Shown: piece after piece, positions 24,990-34,171 of the stretch
Layout: each line of letters starts with the position of its first letter
Numbering within the stretch: the stretch's first letter is position 1
DNA from: Mesobacillus harenae
GTDB lineage: Bacteria; Bacillota; Bacilli; Bacillales; Cytobacillaceae
Direction of reading: 5' to 3'
Length of the DNA: 64,000 bases
Assembly: GCF_013343715.1 (NCBI RefSeq)
Contig: NZ_JABUNR010000012.1
Location: 1 to 64,000 of the forward strand
Program-made: the position numbers and the translations under genes
Notes under the pieces: model-generated
Told to the model about the DNA's origin: nothing
The model's input: only the letters and a program-made list of their open reading frames with translations
The model's database searches: none

Positions 24990-26684
24990 ATGAGTTTTAA
25001 TGATTATACATATGTAAGGCCTAATTTTGAAGTAATTGCAGGGAAGTTTGAAGCCATTCTGGAAAAATTCAAGTCTGCTGGCACCGGGGCCGAACAGAGT
25101 CAACTAATGACCGAAATAAATATGGTTCGAAACGATCTGGATACAATGGTTAACCTTTGCTATATTCGGCATTCAATTGATACGACTAATGAATTCTATC
25201 AAACAGAGCAGGATTTTATAGATGAACTGGAACCTGAAGTAGAAGGGCTTGTCCATAAATATTATGAAGCACTTGTCTATTCTCCATTTCGGTCAGAGCT
25301 TGAAGAAAAATGGGGATCTCAGCTGTTTGCCCTCGCCACCGCCCAATTAAAAACATTTTCTCCAGATGTTGTTCCATTACTTCAGAAAGAAAATAAATTG
25401 GCAACAGAGTATACAAAATTGACTGCTTCGGCAAAAATTATGTTTCAGGGCGAGGAACGTACACTTGCACAGCTAGCCCCTTTTGCTGAAGACAAGGATA
25501 GGGAGATGCGCAAAAAAGCGAGCAAATCCCGTTTCGGTTTTTTTGCTGAGCATGAAGAGCAATTTGACCGTATTTTTGATGATTTGGTTCAAGTAAGAAC
25601 GGAGATCGCTCATAAGCTAGGCTTTAATAATTTTGTGGAATTAGCTTATTTCAGAATGGACAGGACCGATTATAATGCTGAAATGGTCGCTGCCTTTCGG
25701 AAACAGATCGAGAAATATATTGTTCCGGCTGCAACTAAACTAAAAGAGCGGCAAAGACAGAGGATTGGCGTGGAGGAACTAAAATACTATGATGAGCCCT
25801 TCGAGTATAAAACTGGAAACGCCGTCCCGAAGGGGGACCCCGAATGGATCCTCGAAAAAGGCGAAAAAATGTATGAGGAGCTGTCCGAAGAAACCGGAAA
25901 ATTCTTCCGCTTTATGAGGCAAAATAATCTGATGGATTTGGCGGCTAAGAAAGGAAAAGCCGGCGGGGGCTATTGTACATTTATTGAAAATTACAAAGTT
26001 CCGTTTATCTTTTCTAACTTTAATGGGACAGCAGGAGATATTGATGTTTTAACACATGAAGCAGGTCATGCATTCCAGGTTTATTCTAGTGCCCATTTTG
26101 ATACCCCTGAATATTACTGGCCGACGTACGAAGCAGCAGAAATCCATTCTATGAGTATGGAGTTCTTTACATGGCCGTGGATGAAGCTTTTTTTCAAGGA
26201 AGATACAGATAAATATAAATTTACTCATTTAAGCAGCGGACTACAGTTCTTACCGTATGGTGTACTTGTTGATGAATTTCAGCATTGGGTGTATGAACAC
26301 CCATCAGCTACTCCAGAAGAGAGGAAAGGTAAATGGAGTGAGATGGAAAAAACGTATTTGCCACATGTAGATTATGATGGAAATGCCTATCTTGAAAAAG
26401 GAGGCTTCTGGCAGCGGCAAAGCCATATATATACATCTCCATTTTATTATATAGATTACACGCTTGCTCAAATTTGTGCATTTCAATTTTGGAAAAAATC
26501 ACGAGAAAATCATTCTAATGCCTGGAATGACTATATTAAGCTATGTAAACTTGGTGGCAGCATGTCATTTACGGAACTTGTAAAGGCTGCTGATTTAATG
26601 TCACCTTTCGAAGCAGGTTGTGTGGAATCTGTGATAGGAGAAATCCAGACCTGGCTCGATTCAGTAGATGACCGGGAGCTGTAG
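24990..26684 (+). CDS. M3-family oligoendopeptidase (PepF type)
   Basis: A 564-residue cytoplasmic zinc metallopeptidase. The zinc site is VLTHEAGHAFQ (His356, Glu357, His360) with the downstream glutamate in YEAAEIHSMSMEFF. The N-terminal two thirds is the helical M3 lid domain. AAGGAGGGG precedes ATG 24990. Members of this length cut short peptides, for example signal-peptide remnants or nutrient peptides. It is monocistronic, between a MarR gene and the convergent clpE. Whether it is PepF itself or an M3 paralogue is uncertain. Confidence 0.9.
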   Translation: MSFNDYTYVRPNFEVIAGKFEAILEKFKSAGTGAEQSQLMTEINMVRNDLDTMVNLCYIRHSIDTTNEFYQTEQDFIDELEPEVEGLVHKYYEALVYSPFRSELEEKWGSQLFALATAQLKTFSPDVVPLLQKENKLATEYTKLTASAKIMFQGEERTLAQLAPFAEDKDREMRKKASKSRFGFFAEHEEQFDRIFDDLVQVRTEIAHKLGFNNFVELAYFRMDRTDYNAEMVAAFRKQIEKYIVPAATKLKERQRQRIGVEELKYYDEPFEYKTGNAVPKGDPEWILEKGEKMYEELSEETGKFFRFMRQNNLMDLAAKKGKAGGGYCTFIENYKVPFIFSNFNGTAGDIDVLTHEAGHAFQVYSSAHFDTPEYYWPTYEAAEIHSMSMEFFTWPWMKLFFKEDTDKYKFTHLSSGLQFLPYGVLVDEFQHWVYEHPSATPEERKGKWSEMEKTYLPHVDYDGNAYLEKGGFWQRQSHIYTSPFYYIDYTLAQICAFQFWKKSRENHSNAWNDYIKLCKLGGSMSFTELVKAADLMSPFEAGCVESVIGEIQTWLDSVDDREL

Positions 26685-26694
26685 CTTAACATCA

Positions 26695-26733
26695 AAACAT
26701 CCCGAAGCTGATGAAAAGCCTCGGGATGTTTTT
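26695..26733. terminator. Terminator between M3 peptidase and clpE
   Basis: AAACATCCCGA (26695-26705) and TCGGGATGTTT (26721-26731) make a perfect 11-bp stem followed by T residues on the plus strand; A residues precede it, so it can also work for clpE. Confidence 0.85.
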
Positions 26734-26765
26734 GTATATATGCTAGTAATCTCTAAAGGGGTCTA

Positions 26766-28937
26766 CTAAACGGTTAATGAGCTGGCAGTTGCTTTAATCA
26801 CAATTGACCCATTTTCCATTACTGCTGAAAGTTCTTTTGTTTCAGGCTGATCAAGGATGAAGTCAGTTATTTTATCCTCAAGTTGATCCTGAATGCTTCT
26901 GCGAAGCGGACGAGCTCCAAAGGCTGGATGGTAACCTAGCTCTGCAAGCTTGGTTTTTACTTCATTATCCACTTTAAGTGTAATATCCTGGTCTTGCAGA
27001 GTTTCTGTTAAATCAGAAAGCATTAGATCTACGATTTGAAGTAGGTGAGTCTGTTCAAGAGAACTAAATTCTATAATGCTATCGAAACGGTTAAGGAACT
27101 CTGGTTTGAAAAAACTGCCCAGGGAATCTAGGATGCCAGTCTCTTTTACAGCCTCACTAGCTCCAAAGCCAACTTTAATTGTTTTATGACCTACACCTGC
27201 ATTACTAGTCATTATAATAACCGTTTCCTTAAAACTAACTGTCCGGCCGTGGCTGTCAGTTAGGTGACCATCCTCGAGAATCTGCAGGAACATATGCTGA
27301 ACATCTGGATGTGCTTTTTCAATCTCATCCAATAGAATAATACTATAAGGATTACGGCGCACTTTTTCGGTCAGCTGTCCTGCCTCCTCATGGCCGACAT
27401 ATCCCGGAGGTGAACCGATGATCTTGGAAACACTGTGCTTTTCCATATATTCGCTCATATCAAGACGGATTAAAGCATTCTTTGAACCAAATAATTCTTT
27501 CGCCAACACCTTTGTTAATTCTGTTTTACCCACACCCGTTGGACCAACAAACAAGAAAGAACCAATTGGACGATGCTTGGATTTTAATCCTGCCCGACTT
27601 CTGCGAATCGCCTTGGACACCTTTTGCACTGCTTCGTCCTGGCCAATCACCTGACTGGAAAGGTTTGTGGATAAAGCCTTCATCTTTGTATGCTCCGCTT
27701 GCTGAAGTTTACCGATAGGAATCCCCGTCTGTTTCTCGATAATCCCTTGGATATCTTGGATTTTAATAATTGGACGTTCCGCACTGGTATCATTAAGCAG
27801 TTCTTTCTCAAGCGCAGCTTCCTCATCCCGAAGCTTTGCAGCCGCTTCATATCTCTCGTTTTTCAAAGCGTCTTCTTTTTGGTTTGCGACTTCCTTTAAG
27901 CGGTTTTCTATAGTCTCTGTGTTTGTATAAGGTGAGCTAAGGTTTAACTTCGATCCTGCTTCATCCATTAAATCAATTGCTTTGTCAGGCAAGAAACGAT
28001 CCTGGATGTACCGGTGCGATAATTGGACACACGCTGTAAGAGCCTCGTCTGTAAAAGTTACTTCATGATAGTCCTCATATTTTGCTTTGAGTCCTTTAAG
28101 GATTTGGAGAGCCTGCTCAACAGTTGGTTCAAGAACTTGAACGGGCTGGAAGCGCCTTTCCAATGCTTGATCCTTTTCGATCTGACGATATTCCTTAAGC
28201 GTAGTTGCTCCAATAAGCTGTAATTCTCCACGTGCTAAAGCGGGTTTTAAAATATTTCCAGCATCCATGGATCCTTCTGCAGAACCAGCCCCTACAAGGA
28301 GGTGAATTTCGTCAATAAATAGAATGATATTCTTTCTTGATTGAAGTTCAGATATCAGCTGCTTCATACGTTCCTCAAATTGACCGCGAATCCCGGTATT
28401 TGCTACCAGGGATGCAACATCAAGCAAGATAACTTCTTTATTTAACAGCTTGTTAGAGACTTCGCGATTTACAATTTTTAGTGCCAGCCCCTCAGCAATT
28501 GCTGTTTTCCCGACTCCCGGTTCCCCAATAAGGACGGGGTTATTTTTATTCCTGCGGTTTAGAATCTCTACGACACGAGTAATCTCGTCATCGCGTCCGA
28601 TAACAGGATCAATAAGTCCTGCTTTGGCAATTTGGGTAAGGTTACGGCCAAATTGATCTATAAAACCACCACCCCTGTGTTGAGAGCTTGGAGTTGGGTC
28701 CTGTGCGGACTTGTCTGATTCACTACCAGGCTGATTTGCAAAGTTTTTAAATAGATCATCTAGTGAATGACCGCCAAATCCTGAAAATCCATTCATGGAT
28801 GGGCCAGTCCCAGTTCCGAATTTTTTCCGTTCTTTCGTATAACAATCCTGGCAGAGCATTAAATGCTTTTCACTGCCATTAATATAAAGTTTAAGCTGGA
28901 TATTGGCTTGATTATCTTGACATTGTTGACAAAGCAT
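26766..28937 (-). CDS. clpE: ATP-dependent Clp protease ATPase ClpE
   Basis: A 723-residue Hsp100 unfoldase that feeds ClpP. The N-terminal zinc finger that defines ClpE is present: C3-x2-C6 and C29-x2-C32. Two AAA+ modules follow, with Walker [10 protein letters not shown] and GPTGVGKTE, Walker B FIDEIH and LLDEIEKAH, and a short UVR/coiled-coil middle ([19 protein letters not shown]). ClpE is heat induced and helps clear aggregated proteins and inactivate CtsR. Its promoter region has two exact CtsR operators. It is monocistronic and upstream of ykvI as in B. subtilis. Confidence 0.96.
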   Translation of the reverse strand: MLCQQCQDNQANIQLKLYINGSEKHLMLCQDCYTKERKKFGTGTGPSMNGFSGFGGHSLDDLFKNFANQPGSESDKSAQDPTPSSQHRGGGFIDQFGRNLTQIAKAGLIDPVIGRDDEITRVVEILNRRNKNNPVLIGEPGVGKTAIAEGLALKIVNREVSNKLLNKEVILLDVASLVANTGIRGQFEERMKQLISELQSRKNIILFIDEIHLLVGAGSAEGSMDAGNILKPALARGELQLIGATTLKEYRQIEKDQALERRFQPVQVLEPTVEQALQILKGLKAKYEDYHEVTFTDEALTACVQLSHRYIQDRFLPDKAIDLMDEAGSKLNLSSPYTNTETIENRLKEVANQKEDALKNERYEAAAKLRDEEAALEKELLNDTSAERPIIKIQDIQGIIEKQTGIPIGKLQQAEHTKMKALSTNLSSQVIGQDEAVQKVSKAIRRSRAGLKSKHRPIGSFLFVGPTGVGKTELTKVLAKELFGSKNALIRLDMSEYMEKHSVSKIIGSPPGYVGHEEAGQLTEKVRRNPYSIILLDEIEKAHPDVQHMFLQILEDGHLTDSHGRTVSFKETVIIMTSNAGVGHKTIKVGFGASEAVKETGILDSLGSFFKPEFLNRFDSIIEFSSLEQTHLLQIVDLMLSDLTETLQDQDITLKVDNEVKTKLAELGYHPAFGARPLRRSIQDQLEDKITDFILDQPETKELSAVMENGSIVIKATASSLTV

Positions 28938-28966
28938 TAGTAACCACTCCTTTTATAATAAGTCTG

Positions 28967-29020
28967 TTTGACTTTGACTATATTTGACCTTATTATAATT
29001 TGACCTTATTTGACTTTCAA
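28967..29020 (-). promoter_or_regulatory. clpE promoter with two CtsR operators
   Basis: On the minus strand GGTCAAA-TAT-AGTCAAA (complement of 28973-28989) and AGTCAAA-TAA-GGTCAAA (complement of 28999-29015) match the CtsR heptad repeat RGTCAAA-N3-RGTCAAA exactly, and one further AGTCAAA heptad overlaps at 28967-28973. A promoter TTGAAA (complement of 29015-29020) and TATAAT (complement of 28992-28997) with 17-base spacing is embedded, its -10 lying between the two operators, so CtsR would block polymerase directly. Confidence 0.93.
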
Positions 29021-29116
29021 GTATTTACACCTGGTAATTCCTTCTAATAAGATTTCAAAAAAGCTCGTCTTACTTTCTGTACTGAATCATATATTGAAAT
29101 ATGAAGGAGGGATTAG

Positions 29117-30166
29117 GTGAAAACAAATTGGAGAGCTGCCTTCCAGATTGCTGCAGTGTACGTCGGGACCGTCGTGGGTGCTGGATTTGCTACAGGAAAG
29201 GAAATAGTCGAGTTTTTTTCGCGATTTGGCTTTTTCGGGCTAATTGGCATTCTGCTAGCTGGCTATCTATTTATTTACTTGGGATCTAAATTAATGAGAA
29301 TGGCGGCGTCGATAAATGCCCGTTCATATCAAGAGTTAAATGAACATTTATTTGGTAAAACCTTTGGAAATGTAATTAACTTTTTACTGCTGTTTATGCT
29401 TCTTGGCGTATCTGGGGTCATGCTTTCCGGTGCGGGTGCTGTCTTTGAGGAACAGCTTGGTCTCGATAAAACGACAGGTGTGCTCTTTACTATCGGCCTT
29501 TCTATAATTGTAATGATCATTGGCATAAAAGGATTATTTATGGTCAATATCATTGTTGTCCCGATGATGATTTTGTTCAGCCTTATCTTATTCTATTATT
29601 CGGTACAGCTTCCTTATTTTATGGATCAACTTTTATATATTCCATATGCGGAAGATGGATGGAAGTCGGTTGTTGCCCCGTTTACATACACCGCATTTAA
29701 TTTGGCACTTTCACAGGCCGTGCTTGTACCTGTCGCTTCAGAAATTAAGGATGATGCAGCCGTAAAATGGGGTGGGATTATAGGGGGAGTAGCCCTCACT
29801 ATCATCTTACTGTCTAGTCATATGACTTTGATTATGCTCCCTGGACTAGAAAGCTATCAAATACCGATGGCCACAATTATGAAGGGTTTTTCCACTGGGA
29901 TTTATGGGATCTTTGTGTTAGTTATTTATGGTGAAATATTTACTTCTATCATTGGCAATATCTTTGGATTGGAAAGGCAGCTTAATAAGTATTTGAAAAT
30001 CCCCAGCCTCATGATTGTTTCGTTCATTTTTATATTCACTTACTTTATAAGTCTTATTGGCTACGGAACATTGTTATCGTATTTATATCCCCTTTTTGGA
30101 TATATAAGCCTCGCATTTGTCATTCTACTATGGATGAAACCCTTACATGGACGTGCAAAAACCTAA
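29117..30166 (+). CDS. ykvI: YkvI-family membrane protein
   Basis: GTG at 29117 follows AAGGAGGG with a 6-base gap. The 349-residue protein has about ten membrane helices. The first helix holds GTVVGAGFATGKEIVEFF, a GxG-type unwound helix as in amino-acid/cation symporters of the LeuT/APC fold, which is the basis for proposing a transport role. No substrate is known for the YkvI family. The gene follows clpE divergently, as in B. subtilis, and ends at its own terminator. Confidence 0.82.
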   Translation: MKTNWRAAFQIAAVYVGTVVGAGFATGKEIVEFFSRFGFFGLIGILLAGYLFIYLGSKLMRMAASINARSYQELNEHLFGKTFGNVINFLLLFMLLGVSGVMLSGAGAVFEEQLGLDKTTGVLFTIGLSIIVMIIGIKGLFMVNIIVVPMMILFSLILFYYSVQLPYFMDQLLYIPYAEDGWKSVVAPFTYTAFNLALSQAVLVPVASEIKDDAAVKWGGIIGGVALTIILLSSHMTLIMLPGLESYQIPMATIMKGFSTGIYGIFVLVIYGEIFTSIIGNIFGLERQLNKYLKIPSLMIVSFIFIFTYFISLIGYGTLLSYLYPLFGYISLAFVILLWMKPLHGRAKT

Positions 30167-30210
30167 AAAAGCAGAAAGCCCTGTTTAACTCTGGGCTTTC
30201 TGCTTTTAGT
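30167..30210 (+). terminator. Terminator of ykvI
   Basis: AAAAGCAGAAAGCCC (30167-30181) and GGGCTTTCTGCTTTT (30193-30207) form a perfect 15-bp stem. Confidence 0.9.
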
Positions 30211-30241
30211 TCTGTTGTTAGGTCCACGATCCCCCATATAC

Positions 30242-30853
30242 TTATCTAAGCGGAATGAACAAGAATAACAGTAAATCAAACACTATGTGGGAAATAATTA
30301 CGAGCGGAATGCTCCTTTTCCAGGCATATAGTGAGCTCCATACCAAACCAGCGGCTAACGCAGCAAGAGGAAGTGCTAAATGTCCAGAATAAAAATGTAC
30401 GGATGTATACATCAATGTTGAAACAATAATACTTGTCCAGGCATTTGTATGTTTTAAAAGGCGTTTCTGAATAAATCCACGCCAAAAGATTTCTTCACCC
30501 GGGGCAATAATTAAAATTAAAATTACATATTGCCAAAGCATACTAGGGGCATATTCTCGATACAGCGTATCGATCTGATCCTGCATGGGGAGGTTCAACA
30601 AGTCAATAACAGAACTTCCTGCCCAAAAAACACCAAATAATGCTGCCCCCGAAAGAGTACCGTAAAAGAGATAGGTACCTGTGGGTAGTTTATCATCCAT
30701 TTCTTCATGAAGAATAGCATAACTTATTAAAACGAGCATTGTGCCAGTAAATATATACCAAAAGACAGCTTTATCTTCATAGGAAAAAAATAATAATAAG
30801 TGTGCGATCAAAAATCCGATTATAAAACGGTGATCGGGAATCCATTTTTTCAT
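30242..30853 (-). CDS. CPBP-family intramembrane metalloprotease
   Basis: A 203-residue protein with about six membrane helices. The CPBP/Abi motifs are present: the paired glutamates in PGEEIFWRGFI (motif 1, EExxxR), the histidine in TSVHFYSG (motif 2) and SHIVFD (motif 3). The family includes CAAX prenyl-protease relatives and bacteriocin self-immunity proteins, usually with unknown substrate. No bacteriocin gene is nearby. The gene is convergent with ykvI and stands alone. Confidence 0.88.
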   Translation of the reverse strand: MKKWIPDHRFIIGFLIAHLLLFFSYEDKAVFWYIFTGTMLVLISYAILHEEMDDKLPTGTYLFYGTLSGAALFGVFWAGSSVIDLLNLPMQDQIDTLYREYAPSMLWQYVILILIIAPGEEIFWRGFIQKRLLKHTNAWTSIIVSTLMYTSVHFYSGHLALPLAALAAGLVWSSLYAWKRSIPLVIISHIVFDLLLFLFIPLR

Positions 30854-31049
30854 TTTTCTCTAGACCCCTTCCTTGAAACAACCCTTATTGTACCAAATTT
30901 CCAAGCTAAAAAGTAAGGTAAAGTTTTCTTTTCAGTAAACACAAAGAAAGTCTCTAGAACACAAAAAAGCAGCTTTTGCTGGCTGCTGCCTCTAAGATCA
31001 TTAAATTAACAACTAAAGCATTCGCTAAAACTTTGTTTGTGGGAAGTAT

Positions 31050-31237
31050 ACTCCGCTTTTCTTGTCCAGCTCCGCCTCCTAGAAACTCAGTAAACTTCAG
31101 GTCCTCCGACAGAAGCAAAGAACGCTTCTTAGTCGGACCTTCCGACGGACAGGACGTCCTAGTGCCGACGTTGCCGCAGGACGCGGCGTTTTAGTCGGCC
31201 AGTTTACTCGTTTCTGGACAGTCGGCTCCGCTTTTCT
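31050..31237. repeat. Interspersed structured repeat with inverted arms
   Basis: A GC-rich element of about 190 bases. The outer arms AGAAAC-TC-AGTAAACT (31081-31096) and AGTTTACT-C-GTTTCT (31201-31215) are inverted, and an inner hairpin joins GGTC-CTCCGAC-AGAAGC with GCTTCT-TAGTCGGACC (about 31100-31139). CCGCTTTTCTTGTCCAG at the left and CTGGACAGTCGGCTCCGC at the right repeat the same words. I recognise such 'TGTCCAGCTCCG...GGCTCCGCTTTTC' elements as dispersed intergenic repeats in Bacilli. No gene is inside. Confidence 0.6.
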
Positions 31238-31238
31238 A

Positions 31239-31427
31239 TTAATATACTGTTTCTTTGATTATTTTGTAGTTTTTGTGGTTAATGACAGTTCGTTGATCAA
31301 GCTCTAGGTCTCGATAATTATCCATATAAGTAAGGTCTACAATAACTGAGTTTTCGTTTACCTTTTCAACTACACCCCGTAAACCCTCTCTAAATTCAAT
31401 CACATTTCCTACATCTGCTTTTTTCAA
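31239..31427 (-). CDS. ykvS: YkvS-like DUF2187 protein
   Basis: The family start is reproduced if translation begins at TTG 31427 (KKADVGNVIEFREGLRGVV), with GGGAGAGAG five bases upstream. The longer frame to 31565 has no ribosome binding site and is unlike the family. The 62-residue product is a small all-beta protein with VEKVNENSVIVDLTYMDNY, the DUF2187 core of B. subtilis YkvS. Function unknown. In B. subtilis ykvS also lies between clpE/ykvI and the pts genes. Confidence 0.8.
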   Translation of the reverse strand: MKKADVGNVIEFREGLRGVVEKVNENSVIVDLTYMDNYRDLELDQRTVINHKNYKIIKETVY

Positions 31428-31706
31428 ATAGTCTCTCTCCCAACCTGCCATTATTTTCAATAATATTTTACTAACAGTTTGCCTTACTTTGATTTGTTCG
31501 TAAAGGCATTTGTAATAGATTCGAAGTTTGTTCACTTTTGCAGAGTTGTTGAATTGATTAGACATTCTAAATATTTCTTCTATTATACACTAGTCAGTCA
31601 AATATTTGAATATTCTATAAGTTATTTACCTTTAATTTGTGAAATACTTTTGGATAGAGATATTATTGATTATAATTACCGTGAACACTATAGATTGGAG
31701 GCTAAC

Positions 31707-31901
31707 ATGACACAGGAAGAGATTGAAAAATTATTTGAACGTTTAAAGAATGGAGAACTTAAAGAAGTATATGTATCCAAAGAAGAGTTTCTGCCGGTTA
31801 GAGAAGTGCTGGTCAACCGAGAGGATTTTAAAAACTTTAGGGGAATTGCCCAGCATGGTGGAGCAGTAATCTATCAGTATGTGGAAGTTGCCAGAAGTTA
31901 G
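31707..31901 (+). CDS. Small conserved-looking hypothetical protein, 64 aa
   Basis: ATG 31707 has TTGGAGG at 31695-31701; the upstream part of the long frame overlaps the ykvS leader and is not coding. The product is MTQEEIEKLFERL followed by KEVYVSKEEFLPVREVLV and FRGIAQHGGAVIYQY. It is soluble, with a helix and a likely beta end. I recognise the general look of a short Bacillus-wide hypothetical, but no name or role. It stands alone, divergent from ykvS. Confidence 0.6.
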   Translation: MTQEEIEKLFERLKNGELKEVYVSKEEFLPVREVLVNREDFKNFRGIAQHGGAVIYQYVEVARS

Positions 31902-32071
31902 CACGTAATTTTTTAATATATGGTCTAATACGTCCATTGAATTTATTATTGAGAATACCCTTCGTAACTAATTAATCAGTGATCAGCGCACTTTAATTAA
32001 ACTAAACAGGTCACATGATTAGATTTTTTTAATCAAAGGGTCCTACATAGTCCATAAAAGGAGGGAGTCAT

Positions 32072-32818
32072 TTGGGAAAATTTGAAAATTATTGTGTCAT
32101 TGTAACTGGAGGAGCTAATGGAATAGGAAAGAGTATTGTTAAAGCCTTTGCCTTGGAAGAAGCTAAGGTAGTCATTGCTGATGTGGATGAAAATAACGGC
32201 AGGGCACTTGAACAGGAGCTGTCAGAACAGGGCTTTAAAGTATTGTTTATTAAAACAGATGTATCAAGTGAACAGAGCATTAAGGAAATGATTTTAAAAA
32301 CGGAAAAATCTTTTGAACAAATTAATATTTTAATTAATAATGCTGGGATATCCAGCTTCCACCCATTTTTCGAAATGAGTATCAAACAATGGGACCAAGT
32401 AATAAATACTAATTTACGAAGTGTGTTCTTATGTTCTCAGGAAGCAGCAAGGTATATGAGAAAGACGGGGGGCAGTATAATCAATATCGCCTCAACGAGA
32501 GCAACAATGTCAGAATCTGATACTGAGGCTTACTCAGCTTCCAAAGGCGGTATCGTTGCTATTACTCATGCACTGGCTAGAACGTTAAGCTCTTATCATA
32601 TTAGGGTGAACTCGATTAGTCCCGGCTGGATTCAGACAGAAGGATATGATGAACTAAGAGAAGGGGACCATAAACAGCACCTTACTGGAAGAGTAGGAGG
32701 GCCGGAGGATATTTCAAGATGTTGTTTGTTTTTAGCTAATCCAGAAAACGATTTTATTACGGGGCAAGATTTTGTAATAGATGGCGGAATGACCAAGAAA
32801 ATGATATATAAACCTTAA
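32072..32818 (+). CDS. ykvO: Short-chain dehydrogenase (YkvO-like)
   Basis: TTG 32072 lies seven bases after AAAGGAGGG. The 248-residue classical SDR has TGGANGIGKS for NAD(P) binding, an Asp at the end of beta-2 (VVIADVDENN) that favours NAD, NNAGISS, the catalytic Ser of INIASTRA, and YSASKGG with the Tyr and Lys. The substrate cannot be read. YkvO is the SDR in the same place in B. subtilis, which is the only basis for the symbol. Confidence 0.8.
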   Translation: MGKFENYCVIVTGGANGIGKSIVKAFALEEAKVVIADVDENNGRALEQELSEQGFKVLFIKTDVSSEQSIKEMILKTEKSFEQINILINNAGISSFHPFFEMSIKQWDQVINTNLRSVFLCSQEAARYMRKTGGSIINIASTRATMSESDTEAYSASKGGIVAITHALARTLSSYHIRVNSISPGWIQTEGYDELREGDHKQHLTGRVGGPEDISRCCLFLANPENDFITGQDFVIDGGMTKKMIYKP

Positions 32819-32944
32819 GTTAGATTCTCTCAGGTTCAAAGATTACTCATTTTGTACCAATTGATTCGTGGGGAAATTTAACTATTTATACACAATCATC
32901 AATATTAACATAAATTTTTTTGCGAAAAAGCAAAAGTAACAGCA

Positions 32945-32976
32945 GAAAACCTTCCAACTATTTGGAAGGTTTTTTC
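32945..32976. terminator. Bidirectional terminator between SDR and lipoprotein gene
   Basis: GAAAACCTTCCAA and TTGGAAGGTTTTTTC form a stem of about 12 bp with A and T tails, between convergent genes. Confidence 0.85.
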
Positions 32977-32987
32977 ATAATTATTTA

Positions 32988-33368
32988 CTAACTTTCCAAC
33001 TGGTCTTTGGCATCTTCTGCTGAGATAGATGGAATAACATCTACAACACTTTGCTGATCATGTGCGACTGCAACAAAGCCGTCTTTAACCTGAATGATTT
33101 GTCCTTTGTTACCATCTTCTAGGGGGACGGTTTCAAGGATTTCAGCCTCGCCCTGTTCCTCCCATGCTCTGATTTCTGAGTTGTATTGGTCGTAACTCAT
33201 TCCCTCAACTCGATCAGCCAGCCAATCCATCGTAACGTCAACTTCTTCTGACTCTTGGTATGCGTCTCCGTTATCAGGTTCCACATTTTCGTTCGTATTA
33301 ACACCTTCATTTGATCCGCAGGCTGCTAGTAGGATCGATACAAATATAAGATAAAGATATTTTTTCAT
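32988..33368 (-). CDS. Putative lipoprotein, 126 aa
   Basis: The start has an AAAGGAG site. The N-terminus is MKKYLYLIFVSILLAACGS with a lipobox (LAAC, Cys17), so the protein is exported by Sec, lipidated and anchored outside the membrane. The mature part is very acidic, with a YDQYNSEIRAWEEQGEAE helix and a likely beta-sheet end. No known family. It is monocistronic. Confidence 0.75.
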   Translation of the reverse strand: MKKYLYLIFVSILLAACGSNEGVNTNENVEPDNGDAYQESEEVDVTMDWLADRVEGMSYDQYNSEIRAWEEQGEAEILETVPLEDGNKGQIIQVKDGFVAVAHDQQSVVDVIPSISAEDAKDQLES

Positions 33369-33525
33369 TAAGATTACTCCTTTCGGTCAATTTAAGTCTA
33401 TATCTTTTCATTACCCGGTTATTAGTGAATCAATCAAATTTGTGAAAAAGGTTTGTTGGGAATTCTTAGTGTGGTAAAGGATGAGGGTAAACCTAATTAG
33501 CTGGGTAAAGTGTGGAGGAATTCAA

Positions 33526-34137
33526 ATGTACGAGCTTAGAAATATAAAGTATAAAGATATTTTAACGATTGATCATTTACAGCTTGAAGAAGGAAAAGTG
33601 TCTTGTATTACTGGTAAAAGCGGCACAGGTAAATCTTCATTATTGAAGCTTTTGAACTCCATCTATGTCCCGGACTCTGGTGAAATAACTTATTACGGTA
33701 GCCCGTTGAGTGAGATTGATCCAATAAAGCTGAGGCGCGAAGCTGTGATGTTAGCTCAAGCACCATTAATTTTCCCCGGAACGATTGAGGAAAATCTTCA
33801 AGCCGGACTTAAGTTTGCAGAAAAGGAATTGGCATCTGCCCAGGAGCTTCACCAAGTTATTGAAAGAATGGAGCTTTCTAAGGATCTAGGTGAAAATGCA
33901 GAGGAATTATCTGGCGGAGAAAAGCAGCGGATTGCCCTTGCAAGAGTTCTGCTTATGAGGGCAAGGGTTTATTTGCTGGATGAACCCACATCAGGATTGG
34001 ATGAAAATACTGAAATCAAAGTATTAAGATCGTTTATTGACGAATCCAGAAAAAATAAGAGTACTGTCCTGATGATAACCCATTCAATTGCCGCTGCCGA
34101 AACCTTTGCAGACAGGGAGATTTCACTAGACACCTAA
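33526..34137 (+). CDS. ABC transporter ATPase, FetA/YbbL-like
   Basis: ATG 33526 has GGAGGAA upstream; an ORF start at 33481 is less likely. The 203-residue ATPase has Walker A GKSGTGKSS, a Q-loop at AQAPLIF, signature ELSGGEKQRIALAR and Walker B VYLLDEPTSGLD, then the H-loop THS. Paired with the downstream permease it matches E. coli FetAB (YbbL/YbbM), an exporter linked to iron homeostasis and oxidative stress. Intergenic distance to the permease is 34 bases with a GAAGGGAGA site. Confidence 0.85.
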   Translation: MYELRNIKYKDILTIDHLQLEEGKVSCITGKSGTGKSSLLKLLNSIYVPDSGEITYYGSPLSEIDPIKLRREAVMLAQAPLIFPGTIEENLQAGLKFAEKELASAQELHQVIERMELSKDLGENAEELSGGEKQRIALARVLLMRARVYLLDEPTSGLDENTEIKVLRSFIDESRKNKSTVLMITHSIAAAETFADREISLDT

Positions 34138-34171
34138 GCCGAAAAGGTCTACTTAGAAGGGAGAGTCATGA

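Noticed and set aside
30976..31194. 72-codon frame
   Set aside because: Lies in the family B repeat, without a ribosome binding site.
31428..31565. Long N-terminal extension of ykvS
   Set aside because: No ribosome binding site and not family-like; the TTG start at 31427 restores the known family length.
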